This document shows, piece by piece, positions 23,634 to 35,071 of a stretch of DNA of 64,000 nt. Below the pieces are notes generated by a model. The model saw only the letters and a program-made list of their open reading frames with translations. It was not told the origin of the DNA and searched no databases. The DNA is from Plectrocnemia conspersa (taxonomy: Eukaryota; Arthropoda; Insecta; Trichoptera; Polycentropodidae). Where the stretch lies: the NCBI GenBank assembly GCA_009617715.1, contig VTFK01000003.1:2108001-2172000 (forward strand), read 5' to 3'. Position numbers and translations under genes: made by a program. Within the stretch, counting starts at the first letter, position 1. Each line of letters begins with the position of its first letter.

Positions 23634-25499
23634 GCATGTTTTGAGCTTTTGCATAATAACCTGTTAAATTACCACAATTGCCGTTACAGGTAATACAAGG
23701 AGCTTAATCATTTCACCTTTCGTGTGGTCGTGACAATTTTTTGCGGTTAAAACAATGTGTTGTGCAAAGGAAATTTTAGAACATTGTTTTTTTAATGTAG
23801 TGCAAATATATGTGATTAAAGCTCTTGATATAAATAAATATTTGATCCGTCTGAATAATAAATTATTTAATTTAAGAATATTCTCCGGAAAAAAATGAAT
23901 GTCTTCAAATTGTGGTTAATTGATTGATTATGAACAAAAATATGGTATTTTATAACTGGTTCGTTCTTACAAGGTGTTACGATACTGGTTGAGTGACAGA
24001 ATTAAAATTATCCAACGTTCAAAGTAAAATCGTGCACAATTTCACTCAACGTTTATAATTGTTACGATTGATCGTCGGTTAGTAATTAGATCAAAGTTAT
24101 GTTATTGCATGTAACACAAACATGCAACCTATATATTTTATGTAACTAGAAATATTTCAATAAATATTGAGTCATATGAAATTAGAGTAAATGTTAAGGA
24201 AATAAGAGTACAGATTTATGAATGTCTTTTATCATAATATATATCATCAATTAGTTATTTACACTAAACCAATGCGCTATTCCTTCAATGTTTTTTTTTA
24301 TGTATTTCTATAATTGTATATATTATCATAATAATACATTATGTCATTACACTTGTATTACTCAACTACAGACATTCTTGGTGGACTGATCCAAAAACAA
24401 GATTTTTTATGTTTGTGGGTGCGACATACATTTTTTTCATTAACGCTCGATTTATATTAATTGATGATAATTATGCAATTAACACGATAAGATCGTTATG
24501 TAACATTGTCAATATGGAGTATTTGCAATGAGTATAGTGCACAATATATATTTCTAATAGTTTAATGTCTTGACAGGCAATAAACAATTTCGTTATTAAT
24601 CGATTATATTATGTTATAGATCAAACGTTTTGCTACCGTTTAATAACTCTCCATAGAATTTTTATTAGATTTTAATGTGTGGCGAATAAGAGAACGGTTA
24701 TGGATGATAATGACTTGTTTTTGTGTATTGGTAAAAAATATTTTGTAACGTAGGTCAGATATGTTATAGTAAGTGGAATGTTTTTAGTCAACTTTGTTTT
24801 ATCGTGAAAGTGTTAGATAAATATTTACGCGAGTTGATATGAATGAAAGTGAATTATAGAAATCGAAGTATGTGAAATTCAACATCTTCCTGAATGTATT
24901 TTTACTGATAGTTTATACCTTGATTTTTAAAATAGTGAAAATCAATGTTTTTAATGTTTATGTAAGATGTTTTATATTTATTCAATATATAATATGATTA
25001 AATTTACTATAACATGTATTAAATAATGAATATAGAAACTATGTGTGTGTACAACTATTTTATACACAAATATTAGCAAATTGTTTAAAATATATAGTTA
25101 CAATGGTATAATTTGCGTTATATCTTTATTACTTATCTGTGTTGTTCAACTGCCAATTTGAAACACTAGATAATTTTCATGTAAATATTATTTATTTTAC
25201 AATATTTTCATAGTTATTCAAATTGTCAACTAAAGAAAAAAACATAAAACACTAACAAATAAATATAAAAATATGTTTTAATTTCTTCTTATATCTAAAT
25301 GACCAACAAACTAAAATATATAAAATAAATTACTGTTTATTAAATTATTATAAAATCAATAAAAATATTTTTTTTCCAAATATCCTTTGATAACAAATAT
25401 ATCTAAAAATTGAATAATTAACATATTGAGTATTGAAAAACTATTCATTATGATATTGATTTGAAAGGAACTGTAAAAAAAACAATTAAAATGCTATGA

Positions 25500-25945
25500 C
25501 AGTGTAGCAAAACTAACGGGACCGAAGCAAAAATTTCGTTATACTGAAAATTCGTTATATTGAATGTAAGGAAGATGATATACTTATTTTTATTTTAAAT
25601 TATCAAATTACTACAGCATCAAAATAACCTCTTAAAAAAAAGACAGATCGTTTTTTTGTCTATTTTTAAAAATTCTGTAATGAACACAATAAAATTTTCT
25701 AAAAAATGTTTTATTAAATGAATTTGGAGGTCGACGAAACACTTTTAATGTCACATGTGAACACATCCGGCACAGGCTCAGTTAAGGACGAACTGAATTC
25801 GGAGAAATATAGTGTTAAGTTGTATCGTCATTCTTATATTCGGTGCAAAATATTTCGTTATACTGAGATCAGTCTTCGTTACAATAAAAATATTCAGGGA
25901 CAAAATGAAGATTCGTTATACTGGGAATTACGTGAATACTAAGTT
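25500..25945 (+). mobile_element. Possible decayed DNA-transposon end ('ttcgttatactg' repeats)
   Basis: The string 'ttcgttata(c/t)tg' occurs at about 25,538, 25,549, 25,853 and 25,913, with an extra 'cttcgtta' at 25,874, and 'gggacc/gggac' nearby. Repeated 'tcgttatac' motifs at element ends are a feature of pogo/Tigger-type transposons. A 74-codon frame (25,718-25,942) spans it but has no transposase motif that I can name. Identification is tentative. Confidence 0.35.
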
Positions 25946-26820
25946 AAATTAAAAATTGTACTTAATAGTTTGCAATAAATTATGTTTCAGTAATAGTAAT
26001 ATTAATATTACATAGCCTAAGCTTTTACTATTTCTATTTTTATTTTTTTTGTATCAATTTAAAAACACGTTTTTCTAAATACTGAAAATTTAAATACCGT
26101 TTTTTTCAAAGTCGGTTTTTACATAAAACATAAGAAAGTTGTATCAGGCAACATATGCAAAAAAAATATGTAAAGATAAAACTGCATAGGATTAAAAAAT
26201 TGAATTTTGCAAAAAAATTGAAAGTGGTCGACATTTATGACCAATTATCCATCTGACTATTTATAAATATATTATGTTTAAAAAAATAAAAAGCGTTTAA
26301 ACAATATTCCTTACATTCGGGTACTTCTAAAAATACTTTAGACGCCGATCCTTTATTGTGTACCAATAAAAATAATTAAGACTTCTGTGTATCAAAAACT
26401 TTTTATTTCATTTATTTGTTCATATTCATTCATTTATCACATTGTCAAAAAAAAATCTTTTAAAAATGCGGGCGGGAAATTTTTCTTTTTTCGGAGCAAC
26501 AAATCTAGGAAAAGTTTATCTCTGACAAAATATCGTGTTTCATTGACTGCTTCTGGATGCCTCCTAAGTTCCTATACCAAAGGCCAGAGCATCACTAGTC
26601 AATTTATTCCATTATTTTTGTCAGTTACGATTATCCGAAAGAATCACATTAGAAAGGAGTGGTACAAAATTATAAATTGGTTTGTTTAAAACGCGACATA
26701 TTTTTTTTATAAACAGATTTATGTCATAAATGATTGTGATATTAATATGCTTAATTTTTTTAAATTTTTAATTGTTGCATATTTAATATTTTTTTAGAAT
26801 ATCCAAATAATATTTATTTC

Positions 26821-27000
26821 CGAAGGCATTTTATTTTCCGCTTCTACTTTAAGGCATCGTCGTTTTCATAGTGCCAAGTCAAGGAGATATTGTTTTCAAC
26901 AAATAAAATGTACGTATTTAGAAAAAATAGATTTTTTCGGTACTACTAGTATTTCATTTTGTAATACCGATTTTTAACACAATACCGGTATTACGATTTA
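26821..27000 (+). repeat. Dispersed repeat B, copy 1
   Basis: Shares with 31,747-31,935 a run of blocks in the same order: 'cattttatt', 'gcttct.ctt', 'ggcatcgtcgttttc', 'aagtca/aagcca', 'ggagata', 'tcggtactac' and 'ataccg'. Likely remains of one transposon family. Confidence 0.6.
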
Positions 27001-27461
27001 TTTAAATAAGTTGTATTTATATAGATTAGTTTTTAATACAGTTTTAAAAAATCTAATATCGATATAAAAAAATACGATTTTTGTATTTTAAATTTATTTA
27101 TTTATAATTTAGATTATTTTATTTTAAAAAATATTTCCAATGCTTAAAAAATAGTTGACACCATTTAATTTCAATATAATATTTATTACATTACAGCTGT
27201 ATAACAGGAAATCTATATTTAGTACTAACTAGTTTATTGCAATAATTTATGGATTAATTTAAATTATAAAATACTTTTAATATAAAAAAAACTTTAGGTT
27301 TTATATTTTTATTTTATTTTATTTTACATTTTTTTAATTGTCATAAAATTAATTTACATACATAACTCGATTATATATCACACAACACTACGAAATTATC
27401 AAATCATTTACCAAAAAAATAGTACAAAATCTATTTACATAGTAGATTAAAATAAAATAAA

Positions 27462-28170
27462 TTAGTGATAAGCTGCGTGTTGTTTGGGGGCATCAGAATA
27501 AGTCACATGTGCATTGAATCTAATCACAAAAAAATGTTAGTAAATAAAATAATGAAAAAAAAATATTGAATATTTTAAAATATATACCCTGTATGTTTAT
27601 CAGATTCATATACAACAGTCCTGATGTGTCCATCGGGTTGTACCAAAGAATATTGCCCTTTTACAACATCTCCATCTCTGCTTTCAGATTGACTCTTTTC
27701 ATCTCCAGTGTGTGTATCCACAACGTGGTATTCGAATTTGTAAACGGGATGAGCCTAGATTGAAAATATTATTAATGTCATTTGATGATATTAAATATTT
27801 AAAGGTACAGATTATTTACGTATTCTTCTTGATGTTTATATTCGTATCCTTGGTGTTGGTATTGTGGAGCTTGATACTTTGGAGCTTGATGAGTGTTGCT
27901 AGTTACAAAAGATTGCGATGAAACAGCATGCCCTTTAGATACTTGAGCATGTACTGGAACAACAGCTATAGGTACAATTTTTTTATGGATCACTGGAGCT
28001 TCGTGTTTGATGAACGATTGAGAAGAATATCCTCCATGTTCGTATTGAGCTTTGCTCAAAGCCACCAAGGCGCATAAGAAAAGGAACTAATCATAATGTA
28101 ATATTATTAATATAATACATAAATAAATAAATTATAGTAATATTTAAAAATATATTACCTTGGAGTACAT
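27462..28170 (-). CDS. CPR-4: RR-2 cuticular protein, 4 exons, about 167 aa
   Basis: Minus-strand exons: 28,159-28,170; 27,820-28,086; 27,588-27,754; 27,462-27,519. Signal peptide [18 protein letters not shown]. The linker has [10 protein letters not shown] and [10 protein letters not shown] and, in place of the His-Pro repeats of CPR-2 and -3, a Gln/Tyr-rich part ([12 protein letters not shown]). The RR-2 core runs from [20 protein letters not shown] through [20 protein letters not shown] to FNAHVTYSD. The RR exon is 167 bases rather than 170. It is the third member of the minus-strand group and lies head to head with CPR-5, so about 690 bases between the two TATA boxes must hold both sets of control sites. 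Confidence 0.93.
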
Positions 28171-28233
28171 TTTTAATATGTTTCTACACTGTGCCTCAAA
28201 TTGAACTATGATCTGCATTCGAGATGTCCTAGT

Positions 28234-28240
28234 ATTTATA
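28234..28240 (-). promoter_or_regulatory. TATA box of CPR-4
   Basis: TATAAAT on the minus strand, 64 bases upstream of the ATG at 28,170. Confidence 0.7.
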
Positions 28241-28926
28241 CGACTGATAATTTGTGCCAATTTTTACGCAACGAATGCGTGAGTATTTTTTTAACAAAAA
28301 AGTTTTGGTACACTCGGTGACGGAAGTGGTCCAGCAGCTTTTCAACACAGTAGGCTTAAGAATAAAAAATATGACACAAGTAGGAATTATCTAACATGAA
28401 TAGTGTCATTGTTTTATTTGTAGGTTTGATGCTTACATATTGAAATGCTTTAATTTATATGTTTTGAGTATAGAATGACAACTTTAAATGCAATATTAAG
28501 TAATTAGATCTAGGTGCAAATTATGCAATTCAACCTGTAACGGTTTTAGTTAATGAATTGCGTAATTGTAACTATGATTATATTACCTATGTCTGGGTTT
28601 ATTAAAGTTGCAATTTTTAATAATTAAGTTATAAATATCTCAGTTATATAGAATCATTTTATAATCTGTATATTTTGTCACACATGCCTTTCATAATAAT
28701 TTAAATTTATTTTGCAACGACTTTTTAACTTTTGCTTCAATATATCCAATGTTATTTTATGTCATTTATCTGCTACAAAAAATCTGAGCTGACTCTAACC
28801 ATGATGAACTAAATAAATGCATTTCACTCTTATGTGTAAAAAATTAAACAAAAAGCTCACCCAGATATGTCGATACATTAGATTTAGAGAACACTTATGT
28901 AACTCGAGACATTGGCATATAATCAG
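28241..28926. promoter_or_regulatory. Divergent promoter region CPR-4 / CPR-5
   Basis: The segment lies between two outward-facing TATA boxes and contains no gene. Shared regulation of the pair is an inference from the layout only; I recognise no specific factor site with confidence. Confidence 0.5.
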
Positions 28927-28934
28927 TATAAAAG
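28927..28934 (+). promoter_or_regulatory. TATA box of CPR-5
   Basis: TATAAAAG, 66 bases upstream of the ATG at 29,000; a 'tcattt/tcatct' start-like site follows about 30 bases on. Confidence 0.8.
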
Positions 28935-28999
28935 CGCTCTACAATTATGCACATTGTATCATTTCGTTTCATCTGAACGAAGAGTAAGCATTCAGCAAG

Positions 29000-29798
29000 A
29001 TGATCTGCAAGGTTTATATAATTATTTATTTATTAAACAACTTATTAATTTGATACATTGATAATAATACATATTCAATAATTGCAGATTGTATTTTTGA
29101 GCGCCTTGGTAGCAGTTTGCTTATCGCAAAATGTCCAACATCATGGACAGATAGTTCATCAAACTGTTGATGAGCATGGTCATCCACAACAAGGACATGC
29201 TGTATCATCACAGTCGTTTATCAGCAACCATGAACCATCACAACATCAAGAATATCAATCTGGAGGACATCATGAGGAATATGTAAGTATTGTATAATAC
29301 TTTACGTCTATTGAGTTTGGCTTTTTAACTTTGTTCCGTTCATTATGGATGTTCCTTAACTTTTCCATTCATATTTCATTACATAAATAGTTAAAATATT
29401 ATATTTATACCTTTATATTACGTGACTAAAGTTAATCCATTTTATACTGCCAATAATTAGGATAAAAGTCTTATTTCTTAAATGGTTTAATTAATTTTAC
29501 TAATCCACAGCCTAATCATCATCCATCATATAAATATGAATACACTGTACATGATGACCATACCAAAGACATTAAGAGCCAATCTGAAAATAGAGAAGGT
29601 GATGTAACTCACGGACAATACCAACTTCTTCAACCTGATGGTCATGTCAGGACTGTAATCTACCATGTAGATAAAGACAGCGGGTCAGTAAAAATACAAT
29701 CTATATATTTATTATTTATTAATCATTGTTATTAATATTTTCTTATTTTCTATAGCTTCAATGCCGAAGTAAAATACAGTGGACATGGTGGAAATTAA
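29000..29798 (+). CDS. CPR-5: RR-2 cuticular protein, 4 exons, about 140 aa
   Basis: Exons: 29,000-29,011 (Met-Ile-Cys-Lys); 29,088-29,282; 29,511-29,683; 29,756-29,798. Signal peptide MICKIVFLSALVAVCLSQ. The short linker carries one VSSQSFISNH motif and no His-Pro repeat. The RR-2 core runs from YKYEYTVHDDHTKDIKSQSE through [20 protein letters not shown]; 'GDVTHGQY' replaces the usual 'GDxVxGxY', and NREGD replaces the usual RDGD. The tail is very short (FNAEVKYSGHGGN). The DDHTKDIKSQ core ties it to CPR-2 and -3. Poly(A) signals AATAAA lie at 29,805 and 29,834, overlapping the end region of the convergent CPR-6. Confidence 0.93.
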
Positions 29799-29928
29799 AT
29801 ATGTAATAAATGTATAATAAATATTAGTAATAGAATAAATAAAATTGAATATTAATAACTGTTTTATTTAATATATTTGATTACAAACAAGATAACAATT
29901 TATATACAATATTTATAACAAATTAATA

Positions 29929-30537
29929 TTAGTAATGATGACCATGGTGAGGTCCACCTGTTGTTCTAACTATTGCATTGAACCTGAAATTTGGTTGTAA
30001 TATTTATTAGAAAAACATCGTATGCTATATTTAAAAACAATTTTATAAATACCCATTATGTTTATCAGCTTTATAAGAGACATGTCGTGTTGATCCATCT
30101 GGTTGTAAAAAGGCATACTGTCCTTCCACTCGACCACCATCTCTAGTTTCCCAATGACTTTTATGGTCGTTAGTATAATCATCATTGACTTTGTAACTGT
30201 ATTTATATTTAGGATAAGCCTTAAATGACAATAATTAAATAAATAAATAATATACTCTAATCAATTGTCAATAAAAATACTTACATGTACTTCTGGATGA
30301 ACTTGGAAGTTCGTGTGCTGATGGTGTGGATCTGGTATGTGATACTTCGTCACACTTTGATGCGATTTTCCATGTCTTGAAGACAGTGGATTACCAAAGT
30401 AACCGACCCATCCAGCATTGGATGAAACCACAAATGCGAAAAAAATTAAAATAACCTGATATGATAAAAAAAAACGCGATGTGTCAGTATTTTATATTGA
30501 TTTTTGTCTTCCTTGTATCATTTAATACCTTAAACAT
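29929..30537 (-). CDS. CPR-6: divergent RR-2 cuticular protein, 4 exons, about 133 aa
   Basis: Minus-strand exons: 30,529-30,537 (only Met-Phe-Lys); 30,285-30,455; 30,053-30,219; 29,929-29,983. Signal peptide MFKVILIFFAFVVSSNAG. The linker has the variant motif KSHQSVTKYH and a His-rich HHQHTN stretch, with no VSSQS. The RR-2 core runs from YKYSYKVNDDYTNDHKSHWE through GQYAFLQPDGSTRHVSYKAD to FNAIVRTTGGPHHG. A Trp follows KSH, and 'GGRV' replaces 'GDxV', so it belongs to a different lineage from its neighbours. The gene ends 131 bases from the stop of CPR-5 on the other strand. A poly(A) signal (tttatt on the + strand) lies at 29,863. Confidence 0.9.
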
Positions 30538-30608
30538 GTCCTTATGTTGTTTGTCTTTCCTATTTAGAATCACACACGACACTGTGACTAATCGATGGGA
30601 AGAGTTTC

Positions 30609-30616
30609 TTTTTATA
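30609..30616 (-). promoter_or_regulatory. TATA box of CPR-6
   Basis: TATAAAAA on the minus strand, 71 bases upstream of the ATG at 30,537. Confidence 0.7.
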
Positions 30617-32123
30617 CCGACAGTTACAACCGGTAGTGTATGTATAATGTTTATGATTTATTTAAACAAAAAGACACAAGAGTGCGTGACGACACTCTCA
30701 CTATTGTACTGTTACTACAGTACGCATAATGTTATAAAATGTTAATTATTGATGCGTTTTTATTATTAATTTTTACGCTCCATAATAACATGCCTTTGTG
30801 AAGTGTCAGTGAAAATATTCATTTGTGTGAAATTATTTTACAACATGACTGCTTTTGCATAAAATTTGTTTTAAGTGGGATTTTGCTCGTTGCTAAATTT
30901 AAAGGGCTTTCAAAATGTAAGCTATAATAACTTCCGTGACTTATTTCAATAATTATACTATTCGCAACTGTCCAATGTATTCTAGAAATTTCAGGTACAC
31001 TTTCATATATTTTAATTTTAATACATATAAGATATTCTCTATGAGCTGAAAAAGCTCATTATTAGAGCATTTTCAATACCAGATATGTAGGACCTAGCTC
31101 GATTTTAATATTCATCGGTGAGCACTCATATTTAGTTGTTACAACAACAAAAAATATAAAAAATTTATTTACTTAAAAAAATAAAATAAAAGATAAAGCA
31201 AATTTGATGTAAAAACAAACTTGATTAATCTTTAATTTTAATTATTATTTATTTTAATTATATCATCTAGTACAACCCATATTTAATTGGTAACAGTAAA
31301 AATAAATATCAATTCATTTTTTTCAATGTATTTTAAAAAAAAACAAAATTGCTTAATATAAATATAGTTATTGCTAAATTAACACCTGTGTTTAGTAAAG
31401 CATATTCCGTTGACTATTTGTGAAAAAATATGTCTGAATGGAGATAAAAATAAACAAATTTCGTGTATGCAATATCTGATTTTGTTTTCACTTCGCCAGC
31501 CATCCCTATCATAAAAAGGGACCGGTAGGTCGCTGCATCGCGATCATTTCTTTGTTACATAACAAAAAACTGAAAACTAATAGGTACCGTTAGATTTTCC
31601 TGATTTAAAGCAAATTTATTAATTTTATGTTGACACGTCGCGCATGTCGTACATAAAATATCAAACATGTTAAATTAAATTTTACAAATTTGCGCCGATA
31701 TTTCCAACCTCTAGGACTGATTAAAAAACTTAGATCAATCCCTTGCAATGAATATCATTTTATTCTTTGCTTCTGCTTTCAAGCAATATGGGCATCGTCG
31801 TTTTCGTAATTCTAAGCCATGGAGATATAGATTTTAAGAAATAAGGTGGTTTTCAAAAAAAATCGGTACTACAAACTACATTTATTTAATTTTTATACCG
31901 ATCCGTTATAACCGGAATTGCGATCCATAGTCTCGATATCGCTTAAAAAGAGTGTGATTTTGGGAATTATTCGAAATGTTTTCTGTGGACAGCTTTGATA
32001 AATGACGAACAATTTTATTTCGACCAAAAAACGACGTATGTTTAATCCCCTCCCTGCCTTATAATTAAAGTGGCAATGAATGAATGAGTCTATTATTTTG
32101 TGGCTTACAGTTCATTGAGCAAA
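30617..32123. other. Intergenic region upstream of CPR-6
   Basis: No gene recognised. It contains dispersed repeat B copy 2 (31,747-31,935). The rest is AT-rich. Confidence 0.6.
31747..31935 (+). repeat. Dispersed repeat B, copy 2
   Basis: Second copy of the repeat at 26,821-27,000, same orientation; the best-kept block is 'gggcatcgtcgttttcgtaa'. No open frame survives. Confidence 0.6.
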
Positions 32124-32153
32124 AGTTACTTTGATTTTATAATCAAAGTAACT
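32124..32153. repeat. Perfect 13-base hairpin beside the fold-back element
   Basis: agttactttgatt, a 4-base loop (ttat), then aatcaaagtaact. It abuts the left arm of the fold-back element at 32,155 and may mark its edge or an earlier insertion. Confidence 0.7.
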
Positions 32154-32154
32154 A

Positions 32155-33233
32155 TTATTTTTTTTTTTTTAAATCTCATATTTTATGAATTTTAAGAATG
32201 ATAATTTTTAATACATAATTAATTTAAATAATATTTATGAATATTCAAAAAAGCAAAAGAGTAGGAACATTTTATGCATTAATCTTCATTATATTTTGAC
32301 ATGTTATTTTAAATAAAATTTATTATTTTATTATTATTAATTGGATATAAATATATTTTTATAAAATAAGTACTGTAAATGATCCTACCTAATTTAATGA
32401 TATATACCGTCAATTTAATAAAATACAAAATATGAGAACACCCAGAATTAAAAATCGCCACAGACTTTTAAAAACGTGAACAATTGACGTTCATTACACC
32501 TTTCGTAGGAGTAGCTTAATTTTAAACAGCAAACATAACCCAAATTTTTTTCTTTCATTTTGATTTTGACGATAAGCTGTAATTGTTAGTATTTTTAGAG
32601 ATGAAGCATCATGAACGAAATAAGAGAGATAAAATTTTCCCCATTATTCCTCTAATTAATAAATCTAAATTCTTAGACTTTTAGTTATTTGTTCGCTCTT
32701 TCTTTCACACCATGTAAAATCACATATCACACCTTATCATTCTCATTCTTAAAAGCAAGCTAATGTCGTGCTCAAACATTTTTTTTTCATTTATGTAAAC
32801 GTTACATATATTAAAATTTTACTCATTGAACAATATATTAATTCTTATTATAACGCGCGGTTAAGAATTTTTATAACATTTATAAAAATGTTATAAAAAT
32901 TCTTAACCGCGCTTAACGTTTACATAAATGAAAAAAATTTTTAATTCTGGGTGTTCTCATATTTTGTATTTTATTAAATTGACGGTATATATCACAAAAT
33001 TATGTAAGATCATCTACAGTACTTATTTTATAAAAATATATTTTTATCCAATTAATTATAATAAAATAATAAATTTTATTTAAAATAACATGTCAAAATA
33101 TAAAGACGGTTAATGCATAAAATGCTCCTACTCTTTTGATTTTTTGAATATTCATAAATATTATTTAAATCAATTATGTAATTAAAATCATCATTCTTAA
33201 AATTCATAAAATATGAGATTTAAAAAATAATAA
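32155..33233. mobile_element. Fold-back element with about 300-base inverted arms and nested hairpins
   Basis: The left arm 32,155-32,455 and the right arm 32,937-33,233 are inverted copies at high identity; for example 'aattttaagaatgat' with its complement, 'agagtaggaacattttatgc' with its complement, and 'gaacacccagaattaaaaat' with its complement. Inside lies a second inverted pair, 32,781-32,804 and 32,914-32,937 (24 bases), and within that a third, 25-base arms at 32,855-32,879 and 32,888-32,912 with an 8-base loop. No transposase frame is present. The layout fits a non-autonomous element that was copied in inverted orientation with part of one inner half lost. It lies in the divergent gap between CPR-6 and CPR-7. 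Confidence 0.9.
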
Positions 33234-34200
33234 TTTTCTTGGCAAGTCTTGGTAAGAAAATTATCTAAATTTAAGTGTTAATGTATTATAGTGACGTCAT
33301 AATGAATTATACGTTTAGAAAATTTTATTTTTCTTTGAAGCAAATTCTCTTAAATCTAATAAAAGTGTTTCGAATATTTTTTCAATGATGACAAAGAAGC
33401 AAAAGGAAAAATATTACATTTCGCAACCTGAGGGTTAGATACATTTTATTCCCAAAAACCCAGATTTCTGTGCTTTATTATTTTTTTAAACACACTTCAA
33501 AAATCATTAATATAATTAGAACTTAACCCTCTGTTTTAAAACTTTAAAAAACATGGTTTATACAAAGAATAAACAAAATAGTTTTCACCCGAAAACATAA
33601 CTTATGCCTCATTAGATAATTAATTAAAAAATATAAAAATTCTATAAATGTCTACAATAAATATTACTATAACAAATTTGTTGTTTTTTTATAATGAGGG
33701 TTTATTAAGTAATATTGCGTTTTCATTGTATATTAACATATTAAACACATAAATTCAATACCTACAAAATTTTCACATACTTTTGAGTTATAATATAATT
33801 ATTAAATGCTTTGCTTATTTAACAAGGAAACATTTTTAGTATGTTTAAAATAATTAGAGTACAAAGCCATAAATTTGCATTTCATCATAAAAATACGACT
33901 GTTACATTAGAAGCAAATGATACATTTTAAAAATGAATCACTTGGTTTAATATTTCAACCTAAATCTATATAAACACATATTGCTTTTTATTCATATGTA
34001 AATCATTTACTAAATTAACCATATTTCTTATGTCAATAAACGTATAATGTTTTTAATTACCATTTTAGTCTAGTTACCTTATTTTGTAACGCTTGAATTT
34101 TAATTGGATGACTACTAAACAAGTGACTCAATCGCATTACGCCAAAATCGGATCCAAAAAAGTGATTGTCTAATACCAAAAAGTTACGATATATCACATA
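33234..34200. other. Upstream region of CPR-7
   Basis: AT-rich, no gene recognised. Confidence 0.6.
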
Positions 34201-34208
34201 TATAAAAG
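34201..34208 (+). promoter_or_regulatory. TATA box of CPR-7
   Basis: TATAAAAG, 67 bases upstream of the ATG; 'tcagtg' about 22 bases downstream fits an initiator. Confidence 0.85.
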
Positions 34209-34275
34209 CACTAAAATATTCAGTGAACATCAGTATCAATCTGAGCTTCACATTGAACAAGCAAAACAAACTAAC

Positions 34276-34954
34276 ATGTTTTCCAAAGTAAGTCTCATAC
34301 TTAATAGTATATTATAAGACATTTTTTCATTAATAATAATTATATGTTATAATAAAAGGTTACAATTTTGATTGCCATCTCGGCTGTGGCTTATGGAGGT
34401 GTTATTCATGGTGGACATCATTCTCACCACGATATCGATTATTCTTCTCTACATGGAACACACGGACATGGAGTATCTTCTCAAAGCATAACTTTAGACA
34501 ACAGTATTCAATCGCACGACTTCCACGATCATCACCATCAACACGATCATGAACATGTTAGTATTTTATATATATATATTTATTTTAAATCGAATTCCTA
34601 ATATTTAAAATCATTATTTTAGGCTCATCCTCGTTACGAATACAAATACACAGTATCCGATCCTCACACTAGAGATGAAAAAAGTCATTCTGAATCGAGA
34701 GACGGTGATAGTGTAAGAGGAGAATATTCTCTTCTCCAACCCGATGGTTCTACTAGGACCGTGACTTACACCGCTAACGATCATGAAGGGTATGTGACAA
34801 ATTATATTTTATTAAAATATATTATTTAAATTATTTTTTAATTTATACTCTTGTTATTTTAATTAGATTCCAAGCTGATGTTAGAACCACTGGGGGAAAC
34901 CAACACTTGCATGACCATATCCATCAGTTGAATGATTTCCATCATCATTTCTGA
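34276..34954 (+). CDS. CPR-7: His-rich RR-2 cuticular protein, 4 exons, about 154 aa
   Basis: Exons: 34,276-34,287 (Met-Phe-Ser-Lys); 34,359-34,556; 34,623-34,789; 34,867-34,954. Signal peptide MFSKVTILIAISAVAYGG. The linker has [20 protein letters not shown] and ends in an Asp/His-rich HDFHDHHHQHDHEH. The RR-2 core runs from YEYKYTVSDPHTRDEKSHSE through [20 protein letters not shown] to FQADVRTTGG, with a tail HIHQLNDFHHHF. The acceptor of intron 1 (aataaaag) lacks a pyrimidine tract, but no other acceptor keeps both the frame and the signal peptide. Founding member in this window of the CPR-7 to -11 group, all on the + strand except CPR-11. Poly(A) signal at 35,066. Confidence 0.92.
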
Positions 34955-35071
34955 TTCGACATCCTACATGAAAAAACGCTGACACATATCGTGATAATTT
35001 TGTTATATTTTTGTTATTTTAGTTTTGTGTTGATTATGCTATTTTAATATATAATTCATTTAAAAAATAAA

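Larger units (their letters stand above)
23634..27461. other. Intergenic region between CPR-3 and CPR-4
   Basis: No host gene recognised. It holds a transposon-end-like segment at 25,500-25,945 and dispersed repeat B at 26,821-27,000, both listed separately. The remaining sequence is AT-rich and open frames in it are short and without family resemblance. Confidence 0.6.

Noticed and set aside
26387..26689. 100-codon open frame on the + strand
   Set aside because: Composition is that of random AT-rich sequence (Lys, Phe, Ser, Ile); there are no motifs and no promoter or splice support.
30461..30745. 94-codon frame starting near CPR-6
   Set aside because: It overlaps the first intron and promoter of CPR-6, is Leu/Phe/Ile-rich from AT-rich DNA, and has no family resemblance.
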